Of a stretch of DNA of 64,000 bases, positions 35,395-44,098 are shown piece by piece. Each line of letters starts with the position of its first letter. The first letter of the stretch is position 1. The DNA is from Dialister hominis (GTDB lineage: Bacteria > Bacillota > Negativicutes > Veillonellales > Dialisteraceae). The notes beneath the pieces were generated by a model. It had not been told where the DNA came from, searched no databases, and was given only the letters and a program-made list of their open reading frames with translations. The stretch lies in contig NZ_AP019697.1 in NCBI RefSeq assembly GCF_007164725.1, positions 850,001 through 914,000 of the forward strand, read 5' to 3'. Position numbers and translations under genes: made by a program.

Positions 35395-37815
35395 ATGGAT
35401 AAAAATATCGAAAAAGACGGAACGCAGGCAGTGACGGAGCAAGAGAATGTACGCACTCCGGTCAGCAAGAACGTTAATACCAAAGCGGCAGTCTTCAATA
35501 AGAACCTGAATGAAGAGACGATACATACAGATGCGTCTGCCTCGACTCTGGCAGAGTTCCTGATTCATCAGGATGAATATGTAAAAAAACAGCATGAAAA
35601 GAAAGATTTTGCCGGAGAAGAAGCAGCAGAGTACCAGAAGCTGATTGATAAGGTCAAGACGTACATAACTGACAAGAAAAGTCTTGAAGCCATCAGAGAG
35701 GCATATGAACTTGCAGACAAAGCACACAGCGGACAGATCCGGGCTACCGGAGAACCATATATTGTCCATCCTCTCGCAGTCGCATATATTCTGGCTGAAC
35801 TCGAAATTGATACGCAGGGAATCATTGCGGCACTCCTTCATGATGTAGTGGAAGACACGGATTACACACTCGATGATATAAAAATGCTCTTCGGAGATGA
35901 AGTTGCGTTTCTTGTAGACGGTGTCACGAAACTTTCTCAATTCCATTACAAGGATAAGGAAGATCAGCAGCTGGAAAACTTCAGGAAAATGTTCCTGGCG
36001 ATGGCTAAGGATATCAGAGTTGTCGTTATAAAACTGGCTGACAGACTTCACAATATGCGTACGCTCGGCGTATTCCGCAAGGACAAGCAGCAGCGTATAG
36101 CAAGAGAAACGATAGAAATATATGCTCCTCTGGCTCACCGTCTTGGTATTTACAATATCAAATGGGAGCTGGAAGATCTGTGCTTCCATTACCTGCATCC
36201 GGATGAATATTATGACCTTGTCCGTCAGATGAAGCAGAAGAGGAAGGCCCGTGAAGAAATCGTTAATGATACGATGAGAGTCCTTCACGAAAACATAGAG
36301 AAGGCCGGAATCCAGGCAACAATAACGGGAAGACCGAAGCATTTTTACAGCATATATAAGAAAATGAAGAGGGATGGCAAGGACTTATCCCAGATTTATG
36401 ATCTGTATGCAGTCAGGGTTATTGTCGACACGATTCCGCAGTGTTATGCAATTTTGGGAATTGTGCATACGCTTTGGAAACCGCTGCCTAACAGGTTCAA
36501 GGATTATATCGCTGTTCCTAAGCCTAATATGTATCAGTCCCTCCATACAACAGTCATCGGTACTAAGGGACAGCCGGTTGAAATCCAGATAAGAACATGG
36601 GAAATGCATCATATTTCTGAATATGGTGTAGCAGCCCACTGGCGCTACAAGGAAGGGAAACAGGCCGGTTCAAAGGATTTTGATACGAAAATCAGCTGGC
36701 TCCGCAGGATTCTCGAATGGCAGGATACCAGCAATCCGAAAGAGTTCATGAATGCATTGAAACTCGATGTATTTTCAGACGAGGTATTCGTATTCACACC
36801 AAAAGGTGATGTCACCAATCTGCCTAAAGGGTCGATCCCGATCGATTTCGCATATAGGATTCATACGGAGGTCGGCAACAGATGTGTTGGGGCAAAAATA
36901 AATAATAAGATTGTCCCGCTCGATACAAAACTCAAGAATGGCGATATTGTTTCGATTATAACATCAAAGACGGGAAAACCTAGCTATGACTGGATCAATA
37001 TGGTTGGGGCAGCTGATAGTAAAGCTAAAATCAGGAGCTGGTTCAAGAAGGAAAATAAACCGGAGAATATTGCCCGCGGCCAGGAGCTTCTGATCCAGGA
37101 AGCAGACCGTCTTGGATTTGAATGGAAGAAACTGACACAGAAGAACAGGCTTGAAGATATTGCCAAAACTTTCAATAATATTACGGAAGAGGATCTTCTT
37201 GCATCTGTAGGATATGGTGGAATCCCATCCAAGAGCGTCATACTCAAGCTTGCCGAAGTATACAAAAAAGAACTGAATGCACAGAAAAATACTGCGCAGA
37301 AAACGGCAAAAGATCTTGAAAACCTGAAAATGCGCAGCGTAAAGACCAGATCCAACAGCGGCATTCTCGTAAAAGGAGAGGAAGGTCTTGTCGTACATTT
37401 GGCCAAGTGCTGCAATCCGGTACCTGGTGATAACATAGTAGGCTTTGTTACAAGGGGAAGGGGCGTATCTGTACACTGTGTGGACTGCCCGAATGCTGTT
37501 AATTTCCCTGACAAGGACCGGATGATTGATGTATCCTGGGAAGATCAGTCTGGCGGAGTTTTCCTTGTAACCATTGAAGTTATCAGTTATGACCGTACAG
37601 GTTTGATGGCAGATATTCTGGCGGCACTGACTGAAATGAAGTTGTCAGTTTCTTCTGCAAATGTAAAAGTAGAAAATAGTGGTATGGCTGTAATGAATCT
37701 GGGAATCCAGATCAAGGATCTCCAGCAGCTTGATTATATTATGACAAAAGTCAGACGAATCAAGGGCGTTCATTCTGTACGCCGTATGAGATCAGCACAG
37801 CAGGGAGAGGCCTGA
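35395..37815 (+). CDS. rel: Bifunctional (p)ppGpp synthetase/hydrolase Rel
   Basis: 806 residues. The HD hydrolase domain keeps H149-D150 and E153-D154 in LLHDVVEDT. The synthetase domain has RFKDYIAVPKPNMYQSLHTTV and EYGVAAHWRYKEG. TGS (about 460-520), a zinc-finger-like region (HLAKCCNPVPGD) and a C-terminal ACT domain follow. It makes and degrades the stringent-response alarmone. The first 85 residues before the HD domain are longer than in most Rel proteins and of low complexity. dtd follows after 3 bases. Confidence 0.95.
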   Translation: MDKNIEKDGTQAVTEQENVRTPVSKNVNTKAAVFNKNLNEETIHTDASASTLAEFLIHQDEYVKKQHEKKDFAGEEAAEYQKLIDKVKTYITDKKSLEAIREAYELADKAHSGQIRATGEPYIVHPLAVAYILAELEIDTQGIIAALLHDVVEDTDYTLDDIKMLFGDEVAFLVDGVTKLSQFHYKDKEDQQLENFRKMFLAMAKDIRVVVIKLADRLHNMRTLGVFRKDKQQRIARETIEIYAPLAHRLGIYNIKWELEDLCFHYLHPDEYYDLVRQMKQKRKAREEIVNDTMRVLHENIEKAGIQATITGRPKHFYSIYKKMKRDGKDLSQIYDLYAVRVIVDTIPQCYAILGIVHTLWKPLPNRFKDYIAVPKPNMYQSLHTTVIGTKGQPVEIQIRTWEMHHISEYGVAAHWRYKEGKQAGSKDFDTKISWLRRILEWQDTSNPKEFMNALKLDVFSDEVFVFTPKGDVTNLPKGSIPIDFAYRIHTEVGNRCVGAKINNKIVPLDTKLKNGDIVSIITSKTGKPSYDWINMVGAADSKAKIRSWFKKENKPENIARGQELLIQEADRLGFEWKKLTQKNRLEDIAKTFNNITEEDLLASVGYGGIPSKSVILKLAEVYKKELNAQKNTAQKTAKDLENLKMRSVKTRSNSGILVKGEEGLVVHLAKCCNPVPGDNIVGFVTRGRGVSVHCVDCPNAVNFPDKDRMIDVSWEDQSGGVFLVTIEVISYDRTGLMADILAALTEMKLSVSSANVKVENSGMAVMNLGIQIKDLQQLDYIMTKVRRIKGVHSVRRMRSAQQGEA

Positions 37816-37818
37816 ATT

Positions 37819-38268
37819 ATGAGAGCAGTCGTACAACGATGCAATTGGTGCAAAATCACTCTTGAAAACGGAGAAGTCTCCGAAACGGGAAAGGGACTAG
37901 TCGTTCTTCTTGGGGTCGGTAAGGAAGATAATGATAATGATGTAAATTATATTGCCGATAAAGTTATGAATATGAGAGTTTTTGAAGATGAAAACCAGAA
38001 AATGAATCTTTCTCTCAAAGATGTGAATGGAGAGCTTGCCATTGTATCGCAATTCACTTTATATGGTGATATGAGAAAAGGGAGACGTCCCAGTTTCTTT
38101 GAAGCGGAAGCTCCGGAACGTGCCAATGAATTATATAACCAGCTCGTTGAGAGGTGCAGAGATTCCGGAGTGCATGTCAAGACAGGAGAGTTTCAGACCT
38201 ATATGAAAATCAATCTGGAGAATGACGGACCTGTTACGATTCTCCTGGACAGCAAAAGGAATTTCTAA
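37819..38268 (+). CDS. dtd: D-aminoacyl-tRNA deacylase
   Basis: 149 residues. MRAVVQRCNWCKITLENG, the SQFTLYGDMRKGRRPSF motif with its catalytic threonine region, and the Gly-Pro-containing C-terminus (NDGPVTILLDSK) are diagnostic. It recycles D-aminoacyl-tRNAs. The rel-dtd order is the usual one in Firmicutes. Confidence 0.95.
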   Translation: MRAVVQRCNWCKITLENGEVSETGKGLVVLLGVGKEDNDNDVNYIADKVMNMRVFEDENQKMNLSLKDVNGELAIVSQFTLYGDMRKGRRPSFFEAEAPERANELYNQLVERCRDSGVHVKTGEFQTYMKINLENDGPVTILLDSKRNF

Positions 38269-38292
38269 TATTCCTTTGAAAGGAGAATACCA

Positions 38293-38931
38293 GTGAAAAT
38301 TGAATATATGACTCTTGGGCCGTTTGCGACAAACACTTATATTGTTTATGATGAAAAAACTTTACATGGTGTAGTAATAGACCCTTCTTTTTCACCAGAT
38401 AAATATATCAGCGAATTGAATGACAAGAAAATAATCTTGGAATCCATTCTCCTGACGCATGCACATGTGGATCATCTGGCAGGTTTGAATCAGCTGCGGG
38501 AAGCTTTTCCTGATGCCAAGTTTTACATGGATAAAAGAGACGAGGAGCTTCTCCGTGATCCGAATATGAATTTATCTGATTTTCTGCCGGAACCCATTGT
38601 CTGCAAGCCTGCAGATGTATGGGTCAAAGACAGAGATATAATCAAGACCTGCGGGCTGGAATTTACAGTTCTTGATACCGCCGGTCATACGCCGGGAGGG
38701 ATTTCCTTCTATCTGAAAAATGAGGGAATCGTTTTTACCGGGGACTCGCTGTTCCAGGGGTCCATTGGACGAACTGATTTCCCCGGCGGGAATCTGAAAG
38801 AATTATTGACAAATATCATGCAAAATCTGTTCCAGCTGCCTGATTCGGTCCGCGTGCTTTCAGGGCATGGCGAGATAACGACAGTGGGTTATGAAAAAGA
38901 AAGCAATCCTTTTTTTCAGGAGGAATTTTAA
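38293..38931 (+). CDS. Metallo-beta-lactamase fold hydrolase (YcbL/glyoxalase II-like)
   Basis: 212 residues, GTG start at 38293 behind AAAGGAGA. H56-A-H58-V-D60-H61 and the later TAGHTPGG and SGHGEITTVG motifs supply the two-metal site. Such proteins often hydrolyse thioesters like S-lactoylglutathione, but the substrate cannot be read from the sequence. It sits in the rel-dtd operon and abuts the next gene without a gap. Confidence 0.88.
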   Translation: MKIEYMTLGPFATNTYIVYDEKTLHGVVIDPSFSPDKYISELNDKKIILESILLTHAHVDHLAGLNQLREAFPDAKFYMDKRDEELLRDPNMNLSDFLPEPIVCKPADVWVKDRDIIKTCGLEFTVLDTAGHTPGGISFYLKNEGIVFTGDSLFQGSIGRTDFPGGNLKELLTNIMQNLFQLPDSVRVLSGHGEITTVGYEKESNPFFQEEF

Positions 38932-39984
38932 ATGAGGTGGGGCGCTGAGTTTTGGCTTCGTGTTGTTATTGTAGCCATGTTTTGCGTTTTAATAATTAAA
39001 GCACCTATAGTTTTATTCCCATTCATTACTTCTTTAATTATTACTATTCTTTTAACGCCTCTGGCCCGCTTTATTTATAAAGGAGCAGGGCGCCTAGGAA
39101 TAAAACGTTTTCCTTATGATGCAGCTATCCTGATATCATTTGCAGTTTTTGTTGCGGTCATATATCTTATTGCAGTTCATGTGTTTGTTCCGTTCATCAA
39201 GGAATTCAGGGAATTTATAAAAAGTGTTCCGGGGATGCTTGATACGGCACAGCTTGCCATACCGGAAATCGAACGCCAGTACCAATTGGATTTACTGCCG
39301 CCAGAGGCCAAAAATCTGATATCAAGATTTGTTCAGGATGTAGGGGAATATACATTAAAGCTTGCACAATTCAGTCTTTCCGCGATTTTCAGTTTTGCCA
39401 GCACGATTATTGAGCTGATCGTCGTACCATTTGTCACATTTTATATGATGAAAAAAGGAGGCGCTTTTATTTCTTCTTTCATCGGTATATTTCCTGACAG
39501 ATATCATGCACACCTGACACAATTATTCAGAGAAATCCATTTTGTGCTGAATGCGTATATAAGAGGGCAGCTCCTTCTTTCCATATTGATGTCCATCGTT
39601 GTTTTCCTTGGCATGTGGTCCATGAACATACCGTACCCGCTTGTGATTGGCTTCCTTGCCGGAATTGTTGAAATGATTCCGCTGATCGGACCGATTATCG
39701 GAGCGGTACCCCCGGTGCTCCTCGGACTTCTGCAGGGGACGGGAGTCATGTTCCAGGTTATAATTTTTTATATCATTGTTCAGCAGCTTGACGGACACTT
39801 TGTGATGCCGAAATTAATGGGCAGCATTATTGATGTACATCCGGTTGCCATCATCGCCGGTGTGCTTGTGGGTGGGCATTTATTCGGTGTTGTTGGAATG
39901 ATGATATCAGTTCCTCTTGTTGCAGTACTTCAGGTTTTACTGCGGCATATGTGGTTCTATGATAGATACAGAACGATGAGGTAG
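38932..39984 (+). CDS. AI-2E family transporter (UPF0118 membrane protein)
   Basis: 350 residues with seven to eight membrane helices. The family pattern includes the YIRGQLLLSILMSIVVFLGM segment, the EMIPLIGPIIGAVP motif and PKLMGSIIDVHPVAIIAGVLVGG near the end. Members move small molecules or ions (AI-2 export, Na+/H+ exchange); which applies here is unknown. The ATG follows the hydrolase stop directly. Confidence 0.88.
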   Translation: MRWGAEFWLRVVIVAMFCVLIIKAPIVLFPFITSLIITILLTPLARFIYKGAGRLGIKRFPYDAAILISFAVFVAVIYLIAVHVFVPFIKEFREFIKSVPGMLDTAQLAIPEIERQYQLDLLPPEAKNLISRFVQDVGEYTLKLAQFSLSAIFSFASTIIELIVVPFVTFYMMKKGGAFISSFIGIFPDRYHAHLTQLFREIHFVLNAYIRGQLLLSILMSIVVFLGMWSMNIPYPLVIGFLAGIVEMIPLIGPIIGAVPPVLLGLLQGTGVMFQVIIFYIIVQQLDGHFVMPKLMGSIIDVHPVAIIAGVLVGGHLFGVVGMMISVPLVAVLQVLLRHMWFYDRYRTMR

Positions 39985-39994
39985 GAGACAGGTT

Positions 39995-40459
39995 ATGAAA
40001 AAAGCAACCGTAATGAGCACGCTTAAGAAGAAAATAAAAGAGCATCAGTATAAATTCACGACGCAAAGGAAGATTGTGCTTCAGGCGTTTCTGGACAGCA
40101 AAGAGAACCATATGAGTGCTGAGGACGTATATGAAATCGTACATGAAGAAAATCCTGCGATTGGTTTGGCAACTGTATATCGTTCTTTGGAACTGTTTAC
40201 ATCTTTGGAATTGCTCAAGAAGCTGGACTTTGGTGACGGCAGAAGCCGGTATGAATTGAACGATAAAACAATTACGCATTCCCATCATCATCTGATTTGT
40301 CTGGGATGCGGAAAAGTTGTTGAATTTTCGTATGATTTCCTGAACGATGTCAAGGATAAAATACAGAAAGAAAATGGATTTAATATCGTAGATTACCAGT
40401 TGAAATTTTATGGCTATTGCAAGGATTGCATAAAAAAGGCAAATAATAATAAAGGATGA
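39995..40459 (+). CDS. Fur-family metal-dependent transcription regulator
   Basis: 154 residues. An N-terminal winged helix (KFTTQRKIVLQAFL, GLATVYRSLELFTSLELL) is followed by a metal-binding domain with the THSHHHLICLGCGKVVEF motif and a second CKDC pair, giving two CxxC structural zinc sites. Fur, PerR and Zur cannot be separated confidently by sight; general Fur is most likely. It lies 10 bases after the AI-2E gene. Confidence 0.9.
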   Translation: MKKATVMSTLKKKIKEHQYKFTTQRKIVLQAFLDSKENHMSAEDVYEIVHEENPAIGLATVYRSLELFTSLELLKKLDFGDGRSRYELNDKTITHSHHHLICLGCGKVVEFSYDFLNDVKDKIQKENGFNIVDYQLKFYGYCKDCIKKANNNKG

Positions 40460-40481
40460 CTGCATAATGAGCAGTTAAAAT

Positions 40482-40511
40482 TTGCCAATGAAGTATAGAA
40501 AATGATACAAT
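40482..40511 (+). promoter_or_regulatory. Promoter of hisS-aspS
   Basis: TTGCCA (40482-40487), an 18-base spacer and TACAAT (40506-40511). The gap to hisS is too short for a T-box and none is seen. Confidence 0.5.
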
Positions 40512-40574
40512 TCAAATGTTAATCTCTAACGAATAAATCTTAGTAGTAATATTTTAAAGAGGTGTCGTGCAAAG

Positions 40575-41837
40575 ATGCAGGCGTTAAAAGGGACCCATGA
40601 CATTTTACCCAGTGAAGTGTATAAATGGGATTATATGGAAAGCGTTATACGAGACGTATGTGCTCGCTATGGATACAAAGAGATTAGAACACCTATCATT
40701 GAAGCAACTGAACTTTTTCAGCGCGGAATTGGGGACTCGACGGATGTCGTATCTAAAGAAATGTACACATTTCTTGACAGAGGCAACAGATCTGTAACAC
40801 TGAGACCTGAAAATACAGCTTCTGCAGTCCGTGCATTCCTGGAACATAAACTGTATGCTGACCAGCAGGTTCATAAGATGTTTTATATTGGATCAATGTT
40901 CAGATATGACAGGCCGCAGGCAGGGAGATACAGAGAATTCCATCAATTCGGGCTGGAAGTACTGGGAGCATCTTCTCCGCTGGCTGATGCTGAAGTTATT
41001 GCCATGGCTTGTGAAATATTCCATAAGCTTGGATTAAAAGACCTTGATCTTCATATCAATTCAATCGGGGATAAGAATTGCCGTCCTGCATACAGGCAGA
41101 AATTGATTGATTTCTTCATGCCTAAAGTTGATCAGTTATGTGATGACTGCAAGGAAAGGCTTCTGAAAAATCCGCTCCGCATATTAGACTGCAAGGAAGA
41201 AGGCTGCAAGGCTGCATCTGTTGGAGCGCCTGTGATTACCGATTATCTTTGTGAAGACTGCAATACCAAATTCGAAGCAGTCAAAAAGTATCTGACTGCT
41301 TTAGGAATCGATTATACGGTAGACCCCAAGCTTGTCAGGGGATTGGATTATTATACCAACACCGCTTTTGAAATTCAGTATCCGCCTCTTGGCGCACAGA
41401 GCGCTGTTTGCGGCGGAGGCAGATATGATGGTCTGGTTGAAGAAATGGGCGGGCCGTCCACTCCTGGAATCGGATTCGCCATCGGTCTTGAAAGACTGCT
41501 GCTCGCTTTGGAAATGCAGAATCTGATTCCTGTTCCGCAAAGCGCACATAAAGTTTATATTGCTTCTTTAGGACAGGATGCAGTCATTGAAGGAATAAAG
41601 ATCCAGCATCTGCTCCGCTCTGAAGGAGTGATTGCGGAAATGGATCTTCAGGATAAGAGCCTGAAGGGACAGATGAAGCAGGCAGGCAAATCAAAAGCTG
41701 ATTTTGCAATTATCATTGGCAGCAATGAATTGGAAGAAAAAGCTGTAACCGTTAAAAACATGAATAATGGGGAACAAAAGCAGGTTCCTTTCGATAATGT
41801 TGCTGAATATATCCCTTCAGCTTTGAAAAACAATTGA
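40575..41837 (+). CDS. hisS: Histidine-tRNA ligase
   Basis: 420 residues of class II synthetase. Motif 1 region, motif 2 (FYIGSMFRYDRPQAGRYREFHQFG), the histidine-binding motif LVRGLDYYTNTAFE and motif 3 (GIGFAIGLERLLLAL) are present, followed by a C-terminal anticodon-binding domain (about 330-420). The start is supported by AAGAGGTG. The hisS-aspS pair is the usual Firmicutes arrangement. Confidence 0.97.
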   Translation: MQALKGTHDILPSEVYKWDYMESVIRDVCARYGYKEIRTPIIEATELFQRGIGDSTDVVSKEMYTFLDRGNRSVTLRPENTASAVRAFLEHKLYADQQVHKMFYIGSMFRYDRPQAGRYREFHQFGLEVLGASSPLADAEVIAMACEIFHKLGLKDLDLHINSIGDKNCRPAYRQKLIDFFMPKVDQLCDDCKERLLKNPLRILDCKEEGCKAASVGAPVITDYLCEDCNTKFEAVKKYLTALGIDYTVDPKLVRGLDYYTNTAFEIQYPPLGAQSAVCGGGRYDGLVEEMGGPSTPGIGFAIGLERLLLALEMQNLIPVPQSAHKVYIASLGQDAVIEGIKIQHLLRSEGVIAEMDLQDKSLKGQMKQAGKSKADFAIIIGSNELEEKAVTVKNMNNGEQKQVPFDNVAEYIPSALKNN

Positions 41838-41890
41838 TAAATCTGGCCTAAGCCATCATTTATATATTATTAATGGAGAGGTGTTTGAAT

Positions 41891-43705
41891 ATGGAAACAA
41901 TGGCAGGTATGCATCGATCCTGCGGATGCGGTCATGTAACAGAACTTGACTATGGCAAAGAACTTACATTAGCTGGATGGGTTAATACACGAAGAGATCA
42001 TGGCGGATTGATCTTTATTGATCTTCGTGATCGCAGCGGGATTGTACAGCTGGTCATGAGTCCACAGTATGGTGAGGAAGCTTTCCATAAGGCTGAATCC
42101 GTACGCAGTGAATATGTTCTTGCAATTAAGGGAAAAGTAAGAGCAAGAAGCGAAGATACAATCAACCCGAAGATGAAAACAGGCAAAGTTGAGGTTGTAG
42201 TAACTGAACTTCGCATTTTGAATAAATCCAAGACTCCTCCATTCTACGTTGAGGATGGAATTGATGTAGATGAAAACGTTCGCCTGAAGTACAGATACAT
42301 TGATTTGAGACGTCCGGAAATGCAGAATAACCTGATCATGCGTCATAAGATTGTTCATGAAATGAGAACATTCCTTGACAAACATGATTTCCTTGAAATT
42401 GAAACCCCGATGCTTACAAAGAGCACACCGGAAGGCGCACGCGACTATTTGGTTCCCAGCCGTGTCAACTTGGGCAAGTTCTATGCACTTCCTCAGTCAC
42501 CACAGCTCTTCAAACAGCTTCTGATGGTGTCTGGATTTGAAAGATATTTCCAGGTTGCACGCTGCTTCAGAGACGAAGATCTGCGCGCTGACAGACAGCC
42601 GGAATTCACTCAGCTGGATATGGAACTTTCCTTTGAAGATCAGGACTTCATCCTTGATCTGATGGAACACATGATGCAGACGGTTTTCAAGAATGTTTTA
42701 GACATTGATATCCAGATTCCGTTTAAACGTATTAAATGGGATGATGCAATGAATCTTTACGGATCTGATAAACCAGATCTGAGATTTGATATGCATTTCT
42801 ATGATGTATCTTCTTTATTGGTCGATACAGGATTTAAGGTATTCCGTTCTGTTCTCGATAATGGCGGCGTAGTCAAGGCTATTAATGTTAAGGGCTATGC
42901 AGGCATTCCACGCCGTGAATTAGACGGACTTGTCGATTATGTTGGAAGATATGGCGCAAAGGGCCTTGCATGGATCGGATTCAATAACGACGGCAGCCTG
43001 AAATGCCAGATTACCAAATTCCTCGGCGAAGAAAAAATCAGAGAAATTGGCAAGGCCTGCGAAGCAGAACTTGGCGATTTGATCCTTATTATTGCTGATA
43101 AGCCGAAGGTAGTAGCTCAGGCTTTGGGCGAACTGCGCCTTGAAATGGGACGCAGAATGAATCTGATTGATCCGAACGAATTCTGCTTCCGCTGGGTTAC
43201 CGATTTCCCGATGTTTGAATACAGCGAAGAAGAACATAGATATGTAGCTGAACATCATCCTTTCACTGCACCGCGTGATGAAGACATTCAGTATCTCTCC
43301 ACTGATCCGTCCAAGGTATATGCTAAAGCTTACGACATGGTTCTCAATGGTGTCGAAGCCGGCGGCGGAAGCCTCCGTATCTATCAGGAAGATCTGCAGG
43401 AGAAGGTATTTAGGGCAATTGGAATTACCGAAGAAGAAGCTCAGCAGAAATTCGGATTCCTTCTTGATGCATTCAAGTATGGTGCACCGCCGCATGCAGG
43501 CATTGCACTCGGCCTTGACAGACTCGTTATGCTGATGCTTCATCTGGAATCTATCCGCGACGTAATTGCATTCCCGAAGACACAGAGCGCTATTGATCCA
43601 TTGACACAGGCTCCATCTTATGTTGCTGACAAACAGCTGAAAGAACTGCACATTAAAGTTGAAACGAAGAAAGATAAAGAAAAAGATCTTTTTGAAGACG
43701 ATTAA
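41891..43705 (+). CDS. aspS: Aspartate-tRNA ligase
   Basis: 604 residues from the ATG at 41891, placed eight bases after GGAGAGGTG; the ATG at 41873 overlaps that site. The N-terminal OB anticodon-binding domain (about 15-105) is followed by the class II core with YALPQSPQLFKQLLMVSGFERYFQVARCFRDED (motif 2 area), the bacterial insertion (GAD) domain (about 305-425) and motif 3 (GIALGLDRLVMLM). The C-terminal helix is charged. Whether it is discriminating or also charges tRNA-Asn is not readable here. Confidence 0.96.
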   Translation: METMAGMHRSCGCGHVTELDYGKELTLAGWVNTRRDHGGLIFIDLRDRSGIVQLVMSPQYGEEAFHKAESVRSEYVLAIKGKVRARSEDTINPKMKTGKVEVVVTELRILNKSKTPPFYVEDGIDVDENVRLKYRYIDLRRPEMQNNLIMRHKIVHEMRTFLDKHDFLEIETPMLTKSTPEGARDYLVPSRVNLGKFYALPQSPQLFKQLLMVSGFERYFQVARCFRDEDLRADRQPEFTQLDMELSFEDQDFILDLMEHMMQTVFKNVLDIDIQIPFKRIKWDDAMNLYGSDKPDLRFDMHFYDVSSLLVDTGFKVFRSVLDNGGVVKAINVKGYAGIPRRELDGLVDYVGRYGAKGLAWIGFNNDGSLKCQITKFLGEEKIREIGKACEAELGDLILIIADKPKVVAQALGELRLEMGRRMNLIDPNEFCFRWVTDFPMFEYSEEEHRYVAEHHPFTAPRDEDIQYLSTDPSKVYAKAYDMVLNGVEAGGGSLRIYQEDLQEKVFRAIGITEEEAQQKFGFLLDAFKYGAPPHAGIALGLDRLVMLMLHLESIRDVIAFPKTQSAIDPLTQAPSYVADKQLKELHIKVETKKDKEKDLFEDD

Positions 43706-43722
43706 GACTGAATGTGCTCATC

Positions 43723-43751
43723 TTGTAAATTCACAGATGATTTGTTAAACT
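43723..43751 (+). promoter_or_regulatory. Promoter of 6S RNA
   Basis: TTGTAA (43723-43728), a 17-base spacer and TAAACT (43746-43751) with an extended TG before the -10. Transcription would start near 43758. Confidence 0.6.
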
Positions 43752-43759
43752 ATATGTAA

Positions 43760-43945
43760 GTAAAGAACCCTGCTGTGCACGTGCAGCTTTATATTTTGAA
43801 CCAACACCTTTACCTAGGGAGTTCGGATTTGGATGGAAATAGTCTATGCCCCTTTTGGGGGACAGATGAAACTCTTCAAGAGAACACCCACCTGCAATTA
43901 TGCAGACTCAAAATACGGCAATTAACGACATGGTGGGGTATGGAT
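43760..43945 (+). ncRNA. ssrS: 6S RNA
   Basis: The region between aspS and rarA folds as a long rod. An outer helix of 11 contiguous pairs (with G-U) joins 43767-43777 to 43929-43939. The next helix TATTTTGA (43792-43799) pairs perfectly with TCAAAATA (43908-43915). GAGTT / AACTC and a GTCTATGCCCC / GGGGGACAGAT hairpin lie further in, and a small CTGCA-ATTA-TGCAG hairpin sits on the 3' side, as in Firmicutes 6S RNAs. 6S RNA binds sigma-70 RNA polymerase in stationary phase. Placement upstream of rarA matches Bacillus bsrA. The exact ends are estimated. Confidence 0.82.
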
Positions 43946-43948
43946 ACT

Positions 43949-43982
43949 AATACCGTCAAGATTATCTTGGCGGTATTTTTAT
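43949..43982 (+). terminator. Terminator of 6S RNA
   Basis: Stem AATACCGTCAAG / CTTGGCGGTATT followed by a T run. Confidence 0.85.
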
Positions 43983-44098
43983 TTTGCATTTTACTCTCAA
44001 TAATGGCATACTATACTAAACAGATGTTTTCTCACGAATGGATGTTTTAACTTTCATTCTTTAACGGTATGAACAGTCTTGAATGTTGAGGCATTATA

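Noticed and set aside
35350-36342. 330-codon open frame on the minus strand inside recJ and rel
   Set aside because: It runs antisense to conserved recJ/rel coding sequence and its Cys/Phe/Ile-rich translation looks like noise.
43775-44050. Open frame of 91 codons downstream of aspS
   Set aside because: It lies across the 6S RNA and its terminator, has no ribosome site and no protein-like composition.
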